Below are positions 1-9,285 of a DNA stretch of 64,000 nucleotides, one piece after another. The notes under the pieces are model-generated. The model saw only the letters and a program-made list of their open reading frames with translations. It did no database searches and was not told where the DNA came from. How positions within the stretch are numbered: the first letter of the stretch is position 1; each line of letters opens with the position of its first letter. Made by a program: the position numbers and the translations under genes. Source of the stretch: Bacteroidales bacterium (lineage in GTDB: Bacteria > Bacteroidota > Bacteroidia > Bacteroidales > GCA-2748055); contig JARGFP010000006.1 in assembly GCA_029210585.1 (NCBI GenBank), positions 133,949-197,948 on the forward strand, read 5' to 3'.

Positions 1-1370
1 AAAAGCTTATCGATGTTTCCCTTGATATTCATCAGCATGGTGAGCGGATGATATAAAAACGGCTCCAGGAAAGCTGTGATCATGAGTTTGATCACATCGC
101 GGCGCTTCTCATATTTATGGAAGGTAATCTCTTCGAACAGGACCGACCAGATAGAAAGTGAGACAGCGAAAAAATAGACAAATCCAAGCAGCAGTAAAAA
201 GAAGGGCAGGTTCAGTCTCCCCGTAATCGCAAGCACGGTGAACCACACGATCCCCAGGAACTCAACGATAGGTGCCAGCCACTCGAAGAAAAGCCAGTAA
301 GGATATCCGAGTAATCCCAATTTGCCATATTTGGGATGGAAGAACAACTTCCGGTGCTTAAACAATGTTTCCATGGTACCCCTGGTCCAGCGGCTGCGTT
401 GCCTGGCAAGGCTCTTAAGGTCTGAAGGCACCTCGGTCCAGCAGAGCGGATCGGGAATATATTCGACCCGGTACGGTTGTTTCTTTTCGGCCATGTAGCG
501 TCTGATCCTTACCACCAGTTCCATGTCCTCCCCTACTGTATTGGTACTGTATCCCCCTGCCTGGATGACGATTTCGCGATTAAACATTCCAAGTGCACCG
601 GAGATCAGCAATAGTCCGTCGAGCTCGCTCCATGCCATTCTGCCCAGGAGGAAGGCCCGGGTATATTCCATCACCTGGGCCCTGGGGAGCCATTTTTCCG
701 GGAGGTGGATTTTCTTGATATGTCCTCCGGATATCTCGCATGAATTGGCAATACGAATGACGCCTCCGGCTCCTATGACCTTTTTTTCCTTTTCTTCCAG
801 GAAGGGCTTGACCAGTTTCAGCAGGGCATCCGGCTCCATGATGGAATCGGCATCTATACTCACCACCAGGTCATTTTTTATCACGTTCAAACCCGCATTC
901 AGCGCATCTGCCTTGCCCCCGTTCCGCTTGTCCACCACCACCAGTTTCTTGAACGACCTGTTCCTTGATTTATAGACTCCCCTGATCCGCTCACATGGCA
1001 GCCTGTAATCGAAGTAATAATTCACCTTCTCCAGTTCATAGGCCGCAATGATTTTTTCCATGGAGTCGTCTGTGCTTCCGTCATTCACCACGACGATCTC
1101 GAAATTATTGTAATAGAGAGAGAGCAGGGTGCGGATATTGTCAACAATCGTGGCACTTTCGTTGTAGGCAGGTGCAATCACTGAAAGCGTAGGTGCAATG
1201 GGGGATGTGATAATGGAATTATAGTCTACATAGCTGTTTTTTCGCAAGTACTTTCTTAGCGAGACGGCAGAGAAGATCATCAGTGACAGGTAGGTACTAA
1301 AGATGATCACGGTCAGTATAAACACCGAATTGTTTACTACCTCGCCCAATATCGTCCAGAACGTTCCCAT
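1..1370 (-). CDS. Processive family 2 glycosyltransferase (partial, C-terminus off window)
   Basis: Membrane glycosyltransferase of the BcsA/PgaC/hyaluronan-synthase type, expected to polymerise a nucleotide-sugar into an exopolysaccharide at the inner membrane. Translating the reverse strand from ATG at 1370 gives an open frame to the window edge (about 456 residues seen). It starts with an N-terminal membrane helix (about residues 14-35), then a GT-A domain with VVNDGSTDD, the DxD-type motif DADS, GGKADALN, the acid/base motif GED and the processivity motif RQRSRW (QxxRW). Hydrophobic helices follow QxxRW, as in processive synthases. The start ATG overlaps the stop of the HEAT-repeat gene by one base (TGATG), implying translational coupling. 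The polymer is unknown; PgaC-like poly-N-acetylglucosamine synthesis is only one possibility. Confidence 0.9.
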   Translation of the reverse strand, partial: MGTFWTILGEVVNNSVFILTVIIFSTYLSLMIFSAVSLRKYLRKNSYVDYNSIITSPIAPTLSVIAPAYNESATIVDNIRTLLSLYYNNFEIVVVNDGSTDDSMEKIIAAYELEKVNYYFDYRLPCERIRGVYKSRNRSFKKLVVVDKRNGGKADALNAGLNVIKNDLVVSIDADSIMEPDALLKLVKPFLEEKEKKVIGAGGVIRIANSCEISGGHIKKIHLPEKWLPRAQVMEYTRAFLLGRMAWSELDGLLLISGALGMFNREIVIQAGGYSTNTVGEDMELVVRIRRYMAEKKQPYRVEYIPDPLCWTEVPSDLKSLARQRSRWTRGTMETLFKHRKLFFHPKYGKLGLLGYPYWLFFEWLAPIVEFLGIVWFTVLAITGRLNLPFFLLLLGFVYFFAVSLSIWSVLFEEITFHKYEKRRDVIKLMITAFLEPFLYHPLTMLMNIKGNIDKL

Positions 1371-2647
1371 CAGTAAATCCTCCCGTCCAGAACATGCCTG
1401 ATGATGATCTGGTAATTCTTGTATTCCGACTTTTTCTTCATAAGTTTGATCAGCCTGGATATGCCGGGCTCATCCAGATTCTCCATTGCCTTGGTAGCCA
1501 GGATCTGCAATTGCACATCATCTTCTTTGTCCAGCACCCCGTTCAGAAACTCAAGGTAATTTTCATCGGGAACCTGGGCAAAAGCCTTCAGGAGCTCCAT
1601 GCGGATATTGTACGATGCCTGGTCATACATTTCCTGCAGATGCGGCAGTACTTTTTTCTCTCCCAGCTTACCGCAGGTGCGAATGGCATATATACGGACC
1701 TCTTCGTCCGCGTGATTCAACAGCCTGATGACGCCATCGACGGCCTCTTTCTGATGAAACCAGGCAACCATCTGCAGGCTGAACTTCACAACACTCAGGT
1801 TTTCTGAATCGAACCACTCATTGAAATCGGGCACATTCAGATTGTGCTGTGTCAGTAATTCATGAATGGTGATCTGCTCCCATTTGGCCAGGGGTTTTTC
1901 CAGGTAACTCAGAAAAGTGTAGGGATTGTCCTCGGACAACCTTACAAGCGCAATCTGTGCTTCCATCCTCAGTATCTGGTTGTGGGAATTGAGGCACTCG
2001 ATGATCCTGTCATTGGCAGACCTGATATTCATATAGGCAAGTTCCCTGAATCCCTTCACGTTTTCGTGCCATTTTTTACTGTGTGCCTTACGCAAAGAAT
2101 CCTTTTTCAGTCCGACATCAAGGTAGAGGTTTCTCAGGTCCTCCCTGACTTTTCCCTGCATGTTCACGCTCAATTCGATGATCTGGTTGATCAGTATCTG
2201 CCGGCGGAAATTACTGGAGGCAATACGCAGTATCTTCCTGAATATTTCTTTGCGTTGTTCCTCATCAAACAGGTAGTCGATCAGCAATTGCTGGTATTGC
2301 TCATTGAGTTCCTGCCGCAGTTCCTGTTCTTTTTGCATCCTTGACCTGTTCAGAAGAATAAAGACAGTCAGCACGATCAGGGTAATGATCGAGTATATGA
2401 TGACGATATACAGGATAAGCACCAGCGTCGGCGATTTTTCGAAGGTATCGAAGATGCGTGCAAACACTCCCGTGTACCTGTTTCCGTCGGATTGCACCCC
2501 GCCCGTTTCCTCTTGTGCCGGGATCGTGTCACTGCTGACCGCTGCAGCATCCTGCTGCATCACAGACATGGCTGCGCTGTGCTGCTGAGGGAAAACTGAC
2601 AGCAGCAGTACGAAAGTCATTATGTGGAATGTCGTTTTCAAATCCAT
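1370..2647 (-). CDS. Membrane-anchored HEAT-repeat protein
   Basis: About 425 residues. A hydrophobic N-terminus (MDLKTTFHIMTFVLLLSVFP) looks like a signal peptide or first helix. A strong membrane segment around residues 75-100 is followed by a basic patch (NRSRMQKEQELRQ) and about 320 helical residues containing HEAT-like repeats, for example around EEVRIYAIRTCGKLG and VQLQILATKAMENL. The charge pattern suggests that the HEAT part faces the cytoplasm. ATG at 2647 was chosen because it lies just after the stop of the upstream gene and begins a normal signal-like segment; an in-frame ATG at 2665 would overlap that gene by 11 bases. HEAT repeats bind proteins, so an inferred role is as a partner or scaffold for the glycosyltransferase encoded immediately downstream. 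No enzymatic motif was seen. Confidence 0.85.
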   Translation of the reverse strand: MDLKTTFHIMTFVLLLSVFPQQHSAAMSVMQQDAAAVSSDTIPAQEETGGVQSDGNRYTGVFARIFDTFEKSPTLVLILYIVIIYSIITLIVLTVFILLNRSRMQKEQELRQELNEQYQQLLIDYLFDEEQRKEIFRKILRIASSNFRRQILINQIIELSVNMQGKVREDLRNLYLDVGLKKDSLRKAHSKKWHENVKGFRELAYMNIRSANDRIIECLNSHNQILRMEAQIALVRLSEDNPYTFLSYLEKPLAKWEQITIHELLTQHNLNVPDFNEWFDSENLSVVKFSLQMVAWFHQKEAVDGVIRLLNHADEEVRIYAIRTCGKLGEKKVLPHLQEMYDQASYNIRMELLKAFAQVPDENYLEFLNGVLDKEDDVQLQILATKAMENLDEPGISRLIKLMKKKSEYKNYQIIIRHVLDGRIY

Positions 2648-2654
2648 TCTAACA

Positions 2655-3923
2655 TTAATTGCCATCCAGCGTGTAGTAAAATCCTGCCTGCATATTTAAA
2701 CGGTTCCTGAAAAGCTGCTCCGGGTATTCCTCGTAGGCATATCCGACCCCTGCGCCAAATCTTGTCCTTGCCGACAACTGTTTCATGATCTCAATCCGCA
2801 CTGAAAGCGCATTGAGCCGCTGCAGGTCAGCCACCACCGTGACAGGTTCATCAGGGGAAGTCCCATAGCCGATGGTGGCCGAAACATAGTTGTACTTGTT
2901 CTCAAAGTACCTGCGCACAGTAAGATGGGAGGATACTGAAACCCCATATGCCTTGTTGAAAATATAATTTTTCAGGTCAAACCAGTAATTTCCCAGGTAT
3001 TTATCCACTCCCAGTGCATAGAAAAGGTAATGCTGATCAAAATAAAAATACCTTGCCCCGGCTGAAACTGACCAACCGGCAGGCAGAACCTGCCACAGGT
3101 GGACTGCTGCCCGGTGCCTGGGCAGGTAGGTACCGGTACCGATCCCGTAGCCCAGCAGCAAATAGTTTTTCGGGGTAATGTCAAGGTATGCATCTGCATT
3201 GAGCTGGAATGCAGTGGTGGAGAGGAATGTCTCTCCATCGCTGATAAAATGCCCCATATTGAAGTAGGGGGATATGGTGCCGGGGGCAATGGGGTAGTTT
3301 CCTCCCAGGGTGACCATGTGCCAGCGCCTGTTGTAGGGTTGTCTGAAATGATCAAACATGTACCTGGCAAACAGTTCCGGGGCAGGTTCACTGGCAAGTA
3401 CCTGTGCTTTCAGTTGGAGGGCCTGGTCATTTTGCGGAGCATCTTCAAGAAGCTGATCAAGGATTTCCAGCGCTGTATCACCGTTGTCCTGCTTGTAATG
3501 AGCAATGGCCTGCTTGTACAGCAGATCCGGGTCGCCGGGCATGACTTCCAGAGCTTCGGAATTGGCAGCGAGTAATGCTGACCAGTCTTCGCTCCAGTAA
3601 AGCAGGCTGCTCCGGGCCCTGAGTGCATCCTCAGTCCCGGGATGCCTGGTTAATACCGACCCGACAAGTGAAAGTCCGGTTTCATATTCTCCTTGCCTGC
3701 CGTGGATCAACGACAGGTAGACGCGGACATCGTCATACCCGGGCTGGTCCTCCAGAAGCACATAGGCAAGTGCTTCGGCTTCTTCCAGGCGGTCAGCCTC
3801 AACCAGCGTCCGGATGCGAAGGAATTGCTCTTGAGGGGTAGGTGATGCAGTGGTTCCTACCTGTGCTGCTGCATTCATGCCGAATACCAGGAGGAGGAGG
3901 AGGATATTGTTTATTCTTGACAT
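2655..3923 (-). CDS. TPR protein with YaiO-type outer-membrane beta-barrel
   Basis: About 422 residues. A signal peptide (MSRINNILLLLLVFGMNAAA, cleaved near AQ) is followed by TPR-like helical repeats (about residues 30-185, e.g. DPDLLYKQAIAHYKQ, DTALEILDQLLEDAP). The C-terminal half (about 190-422) is rich in aromatic alternating strands ending in GFYYTLDGN, matching the YaiO family of outer-membrane barrels. A TPR domain plus a barrel in one protein parallels exopolysaccharide exporters such as PgaA and BcsC (family knowledge), so export of the polymer made by the neighbouring glycosyltransferase is a reasonable inference. The open frame extends back to 4064 inside the response-regulator gene; ATG at 3923 (or 3929), a few bases after that gene's stop, gives the proper signal peptide. 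Confidence 0.87.
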   Translation of the reverse strand: MSRINNILLLLLVFGMNAAAQVGTTASPTPQEQFLRIRTLVEADRLEEAEALAYVLLEDQPGYDDVRVYLSLIHGRQGEYETGLSLVGSVLTRHPGTEDALRARSSLLYWSEDWSALLAANSEALEVMPGDPDLLYKQAIAHYKQDNGDTALEILDQLLEDAPQNDQALQLKAQVLASEPAPELFARYMFDHFRQPYNRRWHMVTLGGNYPIAPGTISPYFNMGHFISDGETFLSTTAFQLNADAYLDITPKNYLLLGYGIGTGTYLPRHRAAVHLWQVLPAGWSVSAGARYFYFDQHYLFYALGVDKYLGNYWFDLKNYIFNKAYGVSVSSHLTVRRYFENKYNYVSATIGYGTSPDEPVTVVADLQRLNALSVRIEIMKQLSARTRFGAGVGYAYEEYPEQLFRNRLNMQAGFYYTLDGN

Positions 3924-3933
3924 CCACATTGTT

Positions 3934-4308
3934 TTACACAGGAAAGTTAAGGGATTGAATAATTTCCAGGAGTTGATCAGGATCAAATGGTTTGGTGATA
4001 TAGGCATCTGCTCCGAGTTCCTTTGCATGCTTTCGTGTATCGTCAAGACTGATATTGGTAACAATGATCACAGGAATTTTCCTGCCATAATTCTTGCGTA
4101 CGAATGCTACGATCTCCAGCCCGCTGTTATAAGGCATGTTGATATCAGTAATGATCAACCCGATCTCATGCTCCTTGATCAGGCGTATGCCCTCCTCTCC
4201 GTCGGTCGCCACCAGGATTTCATGATCCATACTTTTCAAGGCCACCTCCAGCACCCGCTGGGTAAGTTTGTTATCCTCGCATACAAGTATTTTTTTTCTG
4301 TCTGACAT
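3934..4308 (-). CDS. Single-domain response regulator (CheY-like)
   Basis: 124 residues, essentially one receiver domain and no output domain. The acidic pair E11-D12, the phospho-acceptor D55 (in ITDINMP), T84 and K106 (in TKPF) are all present, so the protein should accept phosphate from a histidine kinase. It is the first gene of a leftward set whose next member begins within about 10 bases of its stop. No kinase gene lies next to it in the window. With no DNA-binding domain it probably acts by protein contact, and its place ahead of the HEAT protein, YaiO-type barrel and glycosyltransferase suggests control of polysaccharide synthesis after translation (inference). Confidence 0.93.
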   Translation of the reverse strand: MSDRKKILVCEDNKLTQRVLEVALKSMDHEILVATDGEEGIRLIKEHEIGLIITDINMPYNSGLEIVAFVRKNYGRKIPVIIVTNISLDDTRKHAKELGADAYITKPFDPDQLLEIIQSLNFPV

Positions 4309-4602
4309 ATTGCTTTCAATAACTTATCGATTCCCCCTGGTCATCCGCACAGGCTGACATCCGTGAAAGAAACCCGCAACTCCCGGCGAAACATAATCAC
4401 CCCCGCTCATCTGAAAATACGTTTTATTTACCCCTTTGTTTCCGGGAGTTCCAAAAACTTGATGGATCAGCCCAAATGGGTGACAGGGAACGTATCCTGA
4501 TCAATGGAAACCTTGAGGTCCGCATCATTTCCCTGTCAAAGTTAATGTTTATTTTGGAGGCAGGAAGATAAAAAACTTGTGTATATTTAAAACAAAAACA
4601 AG
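4309..4602. other. Divergent intergenic region
   Basis: 294 bases between the leftward response-regulator set and the rightward SGNH hydrolase gene, so it must hold both promoters. A TATATTTA stretch at 4582-4589 resembles the Bacteroidota -7 element TAnnTTTG, but the nearest upstream TTTG (4553-4556) is 25 bases away, which is longer than usual. No RNA gene or convincing hairpin was seen. Confidence 0.4.
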
Positions 4603-5385
4603 ATGCAGGAACAACACGAAAACAACCGTCCATCCAGAAGGTATTTTCTGAAAACCGCAGGTGCCGGGGCAGCAGCTATCGCCGGTTTTTCTGCCTTCTC
4701 TCCTTCATGCAATCCTGCCAGCATCTCCTCAGCGGAATATGAAAAATTCTTTGGCCAGGGCGACACAATCCTGTTCCAGGGGGATTCCATCACCGATGCC
4801 CACAGGGACCGGAAAAACGGACAGTTCAATCATCCTGCTGCCCTCGGGGATGGATACGCCATGCTGACAGCCTCTGAGCTGCTGGGAAAACTGCCCGGCA
4901 AAGCGCTTACCATTTACAATCGCGGCATCAGCGGAAACAAGGTGTACCAGCTGGATGAAAGGTGGCAGCAGGATTGTATTGACCTGGAACCGGATGTACT
5001 CAGCATACTGATCGGCGTGAATGATTACTGGCACATGCGACAGGGAAGGTATGACGGAACTGCAGGGACCTATGCCAAGGATTTTCGCAGCCTGCTAAAG
5101 CGGACCCGCGCTGCCCTGCCGGATGTCAGGCTGGTGATCTGTCAGCCTTTTATACTCACGGAGACCAGTGCCGTGGATGCATCATGGGTTGAACCCTTCC
5201 GTGCCTACCAGGAAAGTGCTGCCACGATCGCCGCTGAATTTGGAGCCACCTGGGTACCCTTCCAGGAAGCCTTCGATAATGCTTTGTCACTCGCCCCTGC
5301 TACCTATTGGGCAGCTGATGGTGTACATCCCTCCATGGCAGGAGCACAACTGATGGCAAACACCTGGCTCAATGCGCTGAAATAA
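4603..5385 (+). CDS. SGNH/GDSL-family hydrolase with twin-arginine signal
   Basis: 260 residues. The N-terminus carries SRRYFLKTAGAG, a twin-arginine (Tat) signal, so export of a folded enzyme is likely; a Cys at 36 after the hydrophobic stretch could be lipidated, but the lipobox is poor. The SGNH blocks are all present: GDSIT (nucleophile S62), the NRGISGNK block (G108/N112 area), GVND (N140) and DGVH near the C-terminus (D239, H242). The family hydrolyses ester bonds, often acetyl groups on sugars or short-chain esters; the substrate cannot be told from sequence. The DUF1080 lipoprotein gene follows 158 bases downstream on the same strand. Confidence 0.9.
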   Translation: MQEQHENNRPSRRYFLKTAGAGAAAIAGFSAFSPSCNPASISSAEYEKFFGQGDTILFQGDSITDAHRDRKNGQFNHPAALGDGYAMLTASELLGKLPGKALTIYNRGISGNKVYQLDERWQQDCIDLEPDVLSILIGVNDYWHMRQGRYDGTAGTYAKDFRSLLKRTRAALPDVRLVICQPFILTETSAVDASWVEPFRAYQESAATIAAEFGATWVPFQEAFDNALSLAPATYWAADGVHPSMAGAQLMANTWLNALK

Positions 5386-5543
5386 TCCGCAGAAAGGATG
5401 ATGGCAGGCAGAACAGTAGTCGAACTATATCCCGGCGGAGGAGACAGCCGGATCCTTCAGCAGGCATGGGAAAATCTTACTTCCCGTTTTTAATTCTGTT
5501 CATTTCCGCTTACCTTTATCGAAACCAACAAAGTCAATCTCGC

Positions 5544-6584
5544 ATGAAAAAGTGTTTGATCGTACTCGCTGCAATTGCCCTTACAGCGTGTGGCAACAAT
5601 GTCGAAACTCCCACACCGACGCAAGGTAATGTATCGCCGGATTACTATCTGGGTGCCTGGGCCCTGGACCTGGACTACGAAAACAGTCCTGCAGGGTGGC
5701 TGGAAGTCAGGCAGGAAGAAGGATATCTTGATGCGGATCTGTTATGGCGGGGAGGAAGTGTAAGCCCGGTGGAATTTGTCTTCATGGCCGAAGGCAACCT
5801 CATGGTCACGCGTGGCCGTGATCTCGTCAGGGAAAGAAATGCCAACGATGAACCAGTCAGAACCCACCATGCCATCAGCACACTGAAGATTGAAAAAACA
5901 AATGACAATGAAATAACCGGTACAGCCATATTTCCGCGAAACAATGTTATCGATTACGAAAAAGTTACGTTCACCGGCAAAAGGCTCCCGGAGCCTGGCG
6001 AAAAACCGGATCTATCCTCCATCAGCTACGGAGATCCGGTGACCCTGATCGCAGAAAACAGCCTGGCAGGCTGGGAACTACTGGAAGAAGGCGCTGCAAA
6101 TGGATGGAGCGATACAGAAGGAATACTGAAGAACGATCCCGTACAGAAAGAGGGTGAATCACATATCCATTACGGGAACCTGCGTACGAAGGCAACATTC
6201 AGTGATTTCAATTTATCCCTTGAAGTAAACGTGCCAGAAGGCAGTAACAGCGGTGTATACCTGAGGGGAATTTACGAAATACAGGTGGCCGATACTTATG
6301 GCAAACCATTGAATTCTCACAATATGGGAGCCCTCTACAGCAGGATCACTCCCTCCGTGGCAGCAGAAAAGCCGGCCGGCGAATGGCAATCACTGGATAT
6401 TACCTTGTACAAACGGCACGTGACAGTGGTGCTGAATGGTATCCCGATCATCAACAACCAGCCTGTCAGGGGCGTTACAGGCGGAGCGATGCGCGCTGAT
6501 GAATTCAAACCGGGCCCCATCTACCTGCAGGGTGATCACGGGAAAGTGGCCTACCGGAATATGGTCCTTACCCCGATTGAATAA
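5544..6584 (+). CDS. DUF1080 (3-keto-disaccharide hydrolase-like) lipoprotein
   Basis: 346 residues from ATG 5544. This start gives a classic lipoprotein signal (MKKCLIVLAAIALTAC), whereas the open frame reaching back to 5466 adds an atypical leader. The C-terminal half (about residues 160-346) fits DUF1080: NSLAGWELL, a SDFNLSLEVNVPEGSNSGVYLRG-type beta-jelly-roll core (shortened here to its hallmark NSGVYLRG), and the end with PIYLQGDHGKVAYRN. DUF1080 members are concanavalin-like folds linked to 3-keto-glycoside breakdown. The N-terminal 140 residues look like a separate beta domain not assigned here. It is probably anchored in the outer membrane or periplasm. Confidence 0.85.
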   Translation: MKKCLIVLAAIALTACGNNVETPTPTQGNVSPDYYLGAWALDLDYENSPAGWLEVRQEEGYLDADLLWRGGSVSPVEFVFMAEGNLMVTRGRDLVRERNANDEPVRTHHAISTLKIEKTNDNEITGTAIFPRNNVIDYEKVTFTGKRLPEPGEKPDLSSISYGDPVTLIAENSLAGWELLEEGAANGWSDTEGILKNDPVQKEGESHIHYGNLRTKATFSDFNLSLEVNVPEGSNSGVYLRGIYEIQVADTYGKPLNSHNMGALYSRITPSVAAEKPAGEWQSLDITLYKRHVTVVLNGIPIINNQPVRGVTGGAMRADEFKPGPIYLQGDHGKVAYRNMVLTPIE

Positions 6585-6627
6585 GGCTGCGGTCCCCTGG
6601 CCTGCCTGTAAAATTATTGAACCGAAA

Positions 6628-7713
6628 ATGATTGAAGAACTGATCTCAAATAAAAGCGACAACTGGCAAAACATGCTGATCATCAGCGCATTGATTCTGG
6701 TTACAGCAATTGTAGTATACCTTGTGTCAATCGTATTGATCAAAAAATTCAGTAAGCGGGAGGACAATCCGCTTAAAAAAACCACGCATAAAAAATTCAG
6801 GACGCCCCTGCTGGTCTTTCTGCTCAGCATCGCGCTCAGCATTGTTTTCTCAGCCTGGGATGGAGAATATGAGTTCATTACATACTTGTTGCATTTCCTG
6901 AAAGTGGTCATCATATTCGCTGCCACCTGGCTGATCATAAGTACCATTAAACTTGGGAAGGAATTATTGCTCAGACCACACAACATTGACGAGAAGGACA
7001 ACCTCAGGGCAAGGAAGGTTACCACACAATTCAGGATTATTGAAAGAATCCTGATCACGATCATAATTATTATCTCCCTCAGTATCGCCCTCATGACCTT
7101 CGAAAGCATCAGGCAAATTGGTGTAAGCCTGTTTGCTTCTGCCGGGGTTGCCGGGATCATACTCGGTTTTTCTGCACAGAAATTGTTGGCAAATGTGCTG
7201 GCAGGAATCCAGATCGCGCTTGCCCAACCCATTCGGCTCGACGATGTGGTGATCGTGGAAGGTGAATGGGGATGGATTGATGAGATCAATCTCACCTATG
7301 TGATTGTGCGCATCTGGGACAAACGCAGGCTGGTGGTCCCCACCACCTACTTCATTGAAAAACCGTTCCAGAACTGGACCCGCGAATCGGCAGATATCCT
7401 GGGCACTGTATTCATTTACACTGATTATACGGTGCCGTTTGACAAATTGCGGGCAGAACTCACACGTATCCTGGAAGCTGACAGTAACTGGGACGGCAAG
7501 GTAAATGTGTTGCAGGTCACCAATGCCACTGAAAAAACGGTGGAAGTGAGGGCGCTCATGAGTGCAATCGACTCACCCACGGCCTGGGACCTGCGTGTGA
7601 GCGTGAGGGAAAAACTGATCAGCTTCCTCCAGGAACACTATCCTGAAAGCCTGCCGCGCACACGCCTGGTAATTGAGAAAGAGCAGGACAAAGTGCAGGA
7701 AACGGACAAGTAA
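6628..7713 (+). CDS. MscS-family mechanosensitive ion channel
   Basis: 361 residues from ATG 6628, 43 bases after the DUF1080 stop; the open frame extends back into that gene but the early part is not channel-like. Four or so hydrophobic helices (about residues 12-34, 55-73, 88-107, 138-158) precede the pore helix with the small-residue pattern ASAGVAGIILGFSAQKLLAN, the hallmark of MscS. The soluble beta domain follows (QPIRLDDVVIVEGEWGWIDE, then RRLVVPTTYFIEKPFQNWTR). The family gates on membrane tension to release solutes during hypo-osmotic shock. A short fragment of a different MscS-like gene lies at 47004-47228. Confidence 0.94.
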   Translation: MIEELISNKSDNWQNMLIISALILVTAIVVYLVSIVLIKKFSKREDNPLKKTTHKKFRTPLLVFLLSIALSIVFSAWDGEYEFITYLLHFLKVVIIFAATWLIISTIKLGKELLLRPHNIDEKDNLRARKVTTQFRIIERILITIIIIISLSIALMTFESIRQIGVSLFASAGVAGIILGFSAQKLLANVLAGIQIALAQPIRLDDVVIVEGEWGWIDEINLTYVIVRIWDKRRLVVPTTYFIEKPFQNWTRESADILGTVFIYTDYTVPFDKLRAELTRILEADSNWDGKVNVLQVTNATEKTVEVRALMSAIDSPTAWDLRVSVREKLISFLQEHYPESLPRTRLVIEKEQDKVQETDK

Positions 7714-7749
7714 AACCATAACAACGGGACCTGCTAAACAGAACAGGAA

Positions 7750-9210
7750 ATGGAAATCATCTATATTATTACAGGACTGGTAATCGGGGGAATCGCAGGA
7801 TATGTGATCGCTACCCTCGCTGCAAGGTCTTCGTCTGTCCCCAGATCTCAATACGAAAAATTAACGGCTGAACTTGGGCTTACCCGTGGTGAAATAGCTA
7901 CGCAAAAAGCCAGGTTGGAATCATCTGCTGAGCAGGCTTTACAACTGCGGCAAGAGATTGAAGTATTGAAAACCGAGGCCGAAAAAAAGTCGGAAGCATA
8001 TTACGAACTCAACAAGCAGACTGCTGTTTCAGAGGCTAACAACAGGGCATTAACAGAAAAACTGGATACCCAGAAACAGGAGATCGAGGCACTGGGCAAA
8101 AAGTTCAATACAGAATTTGAGAATATTGCCAACAGGATCCTGGATGACAAGACGCTCAAATTCACGAAGCAAAACCAGGACAACCTGGAAATGATCCTGA
8201 AGCCGCTTGGCGAAAATATTTCGACCTTTAAAAAGAAGGTTGAAGAGGTATATGACAAGGAATCCAAGGAGCGCTTCTCCCTGGGAAAGGAACTGGAGCG
8301 GTTGGTGGAACTGAATAAAAAAGTAAGTGAAGAGGCCAACAATCTGACCAATGCACTGCGCGGCAGTTCAAAGGCGCAAGGCGATTGGGGCCAAATGATC
8401 CTGGAAAAGATCCTGGAGCAGTCCGGACTGGAAAAGGACCGGGAATATTTTGTGCAGGAATTCCTGAAAGATGAGGATGGCAGCCTGCTTAAAAACGAGC
8501 AGGGACGGAAGCTGCAACCCGATGTGGTTATTGCCTATCCTGACAACCGCAAGCTGATCATTGACTCAAAAGTATCCCTCACTGCCTATACACGCTATTC
8601 AGAATCAGACGACCCGGAGGTGCAGGCACTTGCCCTGAAAGGACACCTGGAATCCATGCGCACCCACATTGATGAACTCAGCGCCAAAAGTTACCAGGAT
8701 TTTACATCTTCGCTGGATTTCGTAATGATGTTTGTCCCCAATGAACCGGCTTACCTGCTGGCCCTGAAGAATGATCCTGACCTCTGGCACTATGCCTACA
8801 GCAAGCGGATTCTGTTTATCAGTCCTACGAATCTGATCGCGGCATTAAAGATGATTGCCGACCTCTGGAAACGGGAATACCAGAACCAGAATGCACTGGA
8901 TATTGCCGATCGTGGAGCGGCACTTTATGATAAGTTCGTGGGGTTTGTTGACAGCTTACAGTCCATCGGAATCCATATCGACCGCACACAAAAAAGCTAC
9001 AATGCGGCCATGGGACAACTCAAGGAAGGGCGTGGCAACCTGATCGGACAGGCGGAAAAATTGCGCGACCTTGGGGTGAAGACCAAAAAGAACCTGCCGC
9101 CCAGCATGCTGAATGAAGTTTCAGATGGGAAAAATGAAGTTTCTGATGAGGGAAATGAAGTTTCTGATGAGGGAAATGCCGGGAATGTAACAGGAGAGAA
9201 TTCAAAATAA
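7750..9210 (+). CDS. rmuC: DNA recombination protein RmuC
   Basis: 486 residues. An N-terminal membrane helix (about residues 4-25) is followed by a long coiled coil (about 30-120) and the RmuC nuclease-like core: [17 protein letters not shown], the PD-(D/E)xK-type segment [19 protein letters not shown], and [11 protein letters not shown]. RmuC limits inversions and rearrangements at short repeats in Escherichia coli (family knowledge). The C-terminal tail holds three copies of a seven-residue repeat ([21 protein letters not shown]) encoded by a 21-bp minisatellite. The gene begins 36 bases after the MscS gene, so the two may be co-transcribed. Confidence 0.95.
   Translation: MEIIYIITGLVIGGIAGYVIATLAARSSSVPRSQYEKLTAELGLTRGEIATQKARLESSAEQALQLRQEIEVLKTEAEKKSEAYYELNKQTAVSEANNRALTEKLDTQKQEIEALGKKFNTEFENIANRILDDKTLKFTKQNQDNLEMILKPLGENISTFKKKVEEVYDKESKERFSLGKELERLVELNKKVSEEANNLTNALRGSSKAQGDWGQMILEKILEQSGLEKDREYFVQEFLKDEDGSLLKNEQGRKLQPDVVIAYPDNRKLIIDSKVSLTAYTRYSESDDPEVQALALKGHLESMRTHIDELSAKSYQDFTSSLDFVMMFVPNEPAYLLALKNDPDLWHYAYSKRILFISPTNLIAALKMIADLWKREYQNQNALDIADRGAALYDKFVGFVDSLQSIGIHIDRTQKSYNAAMGQLKEGRGNLIGQAEKLRDLGVKTKKNLPPSMLNEVSDGKNEVSDEGNEVSDEGNAGNVTGENSK
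9112..9174 (+). repeat. 21-bp minisatellite, three copies, in the 3' end of rmuC
   Basis: Units begin at 9112, 9133 and 9154. The second and third are identical; the first differs at a few bases. The unit length is a multiple of three, so changes in copy number would lengthen or shorten the protein tail without a frameshift. Confidence 0.9.
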
Positions 9211-9254
9211 TACGCTGATGCACGTCCGGGTGATGCACGGTTAAATGATGGATG

Positions 9255-9273
9255 GGCATGCGATCCGCATGCC
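9255..9273. terminator. Hairpin between convergent rmuC and BON genes
   Basis: Perfect 8-bp stem GGCATGCG / CGCATGCC with a three-base loop (ATC), followed on the plus strand by a short GATTTTA tract. It lies between two convergent genes, where a bidirectional terminator is expected; the T tract is weak. Confidence 0.4.
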
Positions 9274-9285
9274 ATGATTTTACAG

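Noticed and set aside
523..975. Plus-strand open frame of 150 codons at the left end
   Set aside because: It is the complement of the conserved glycosyltransferase domain, which carries all motifs on the minus strand.
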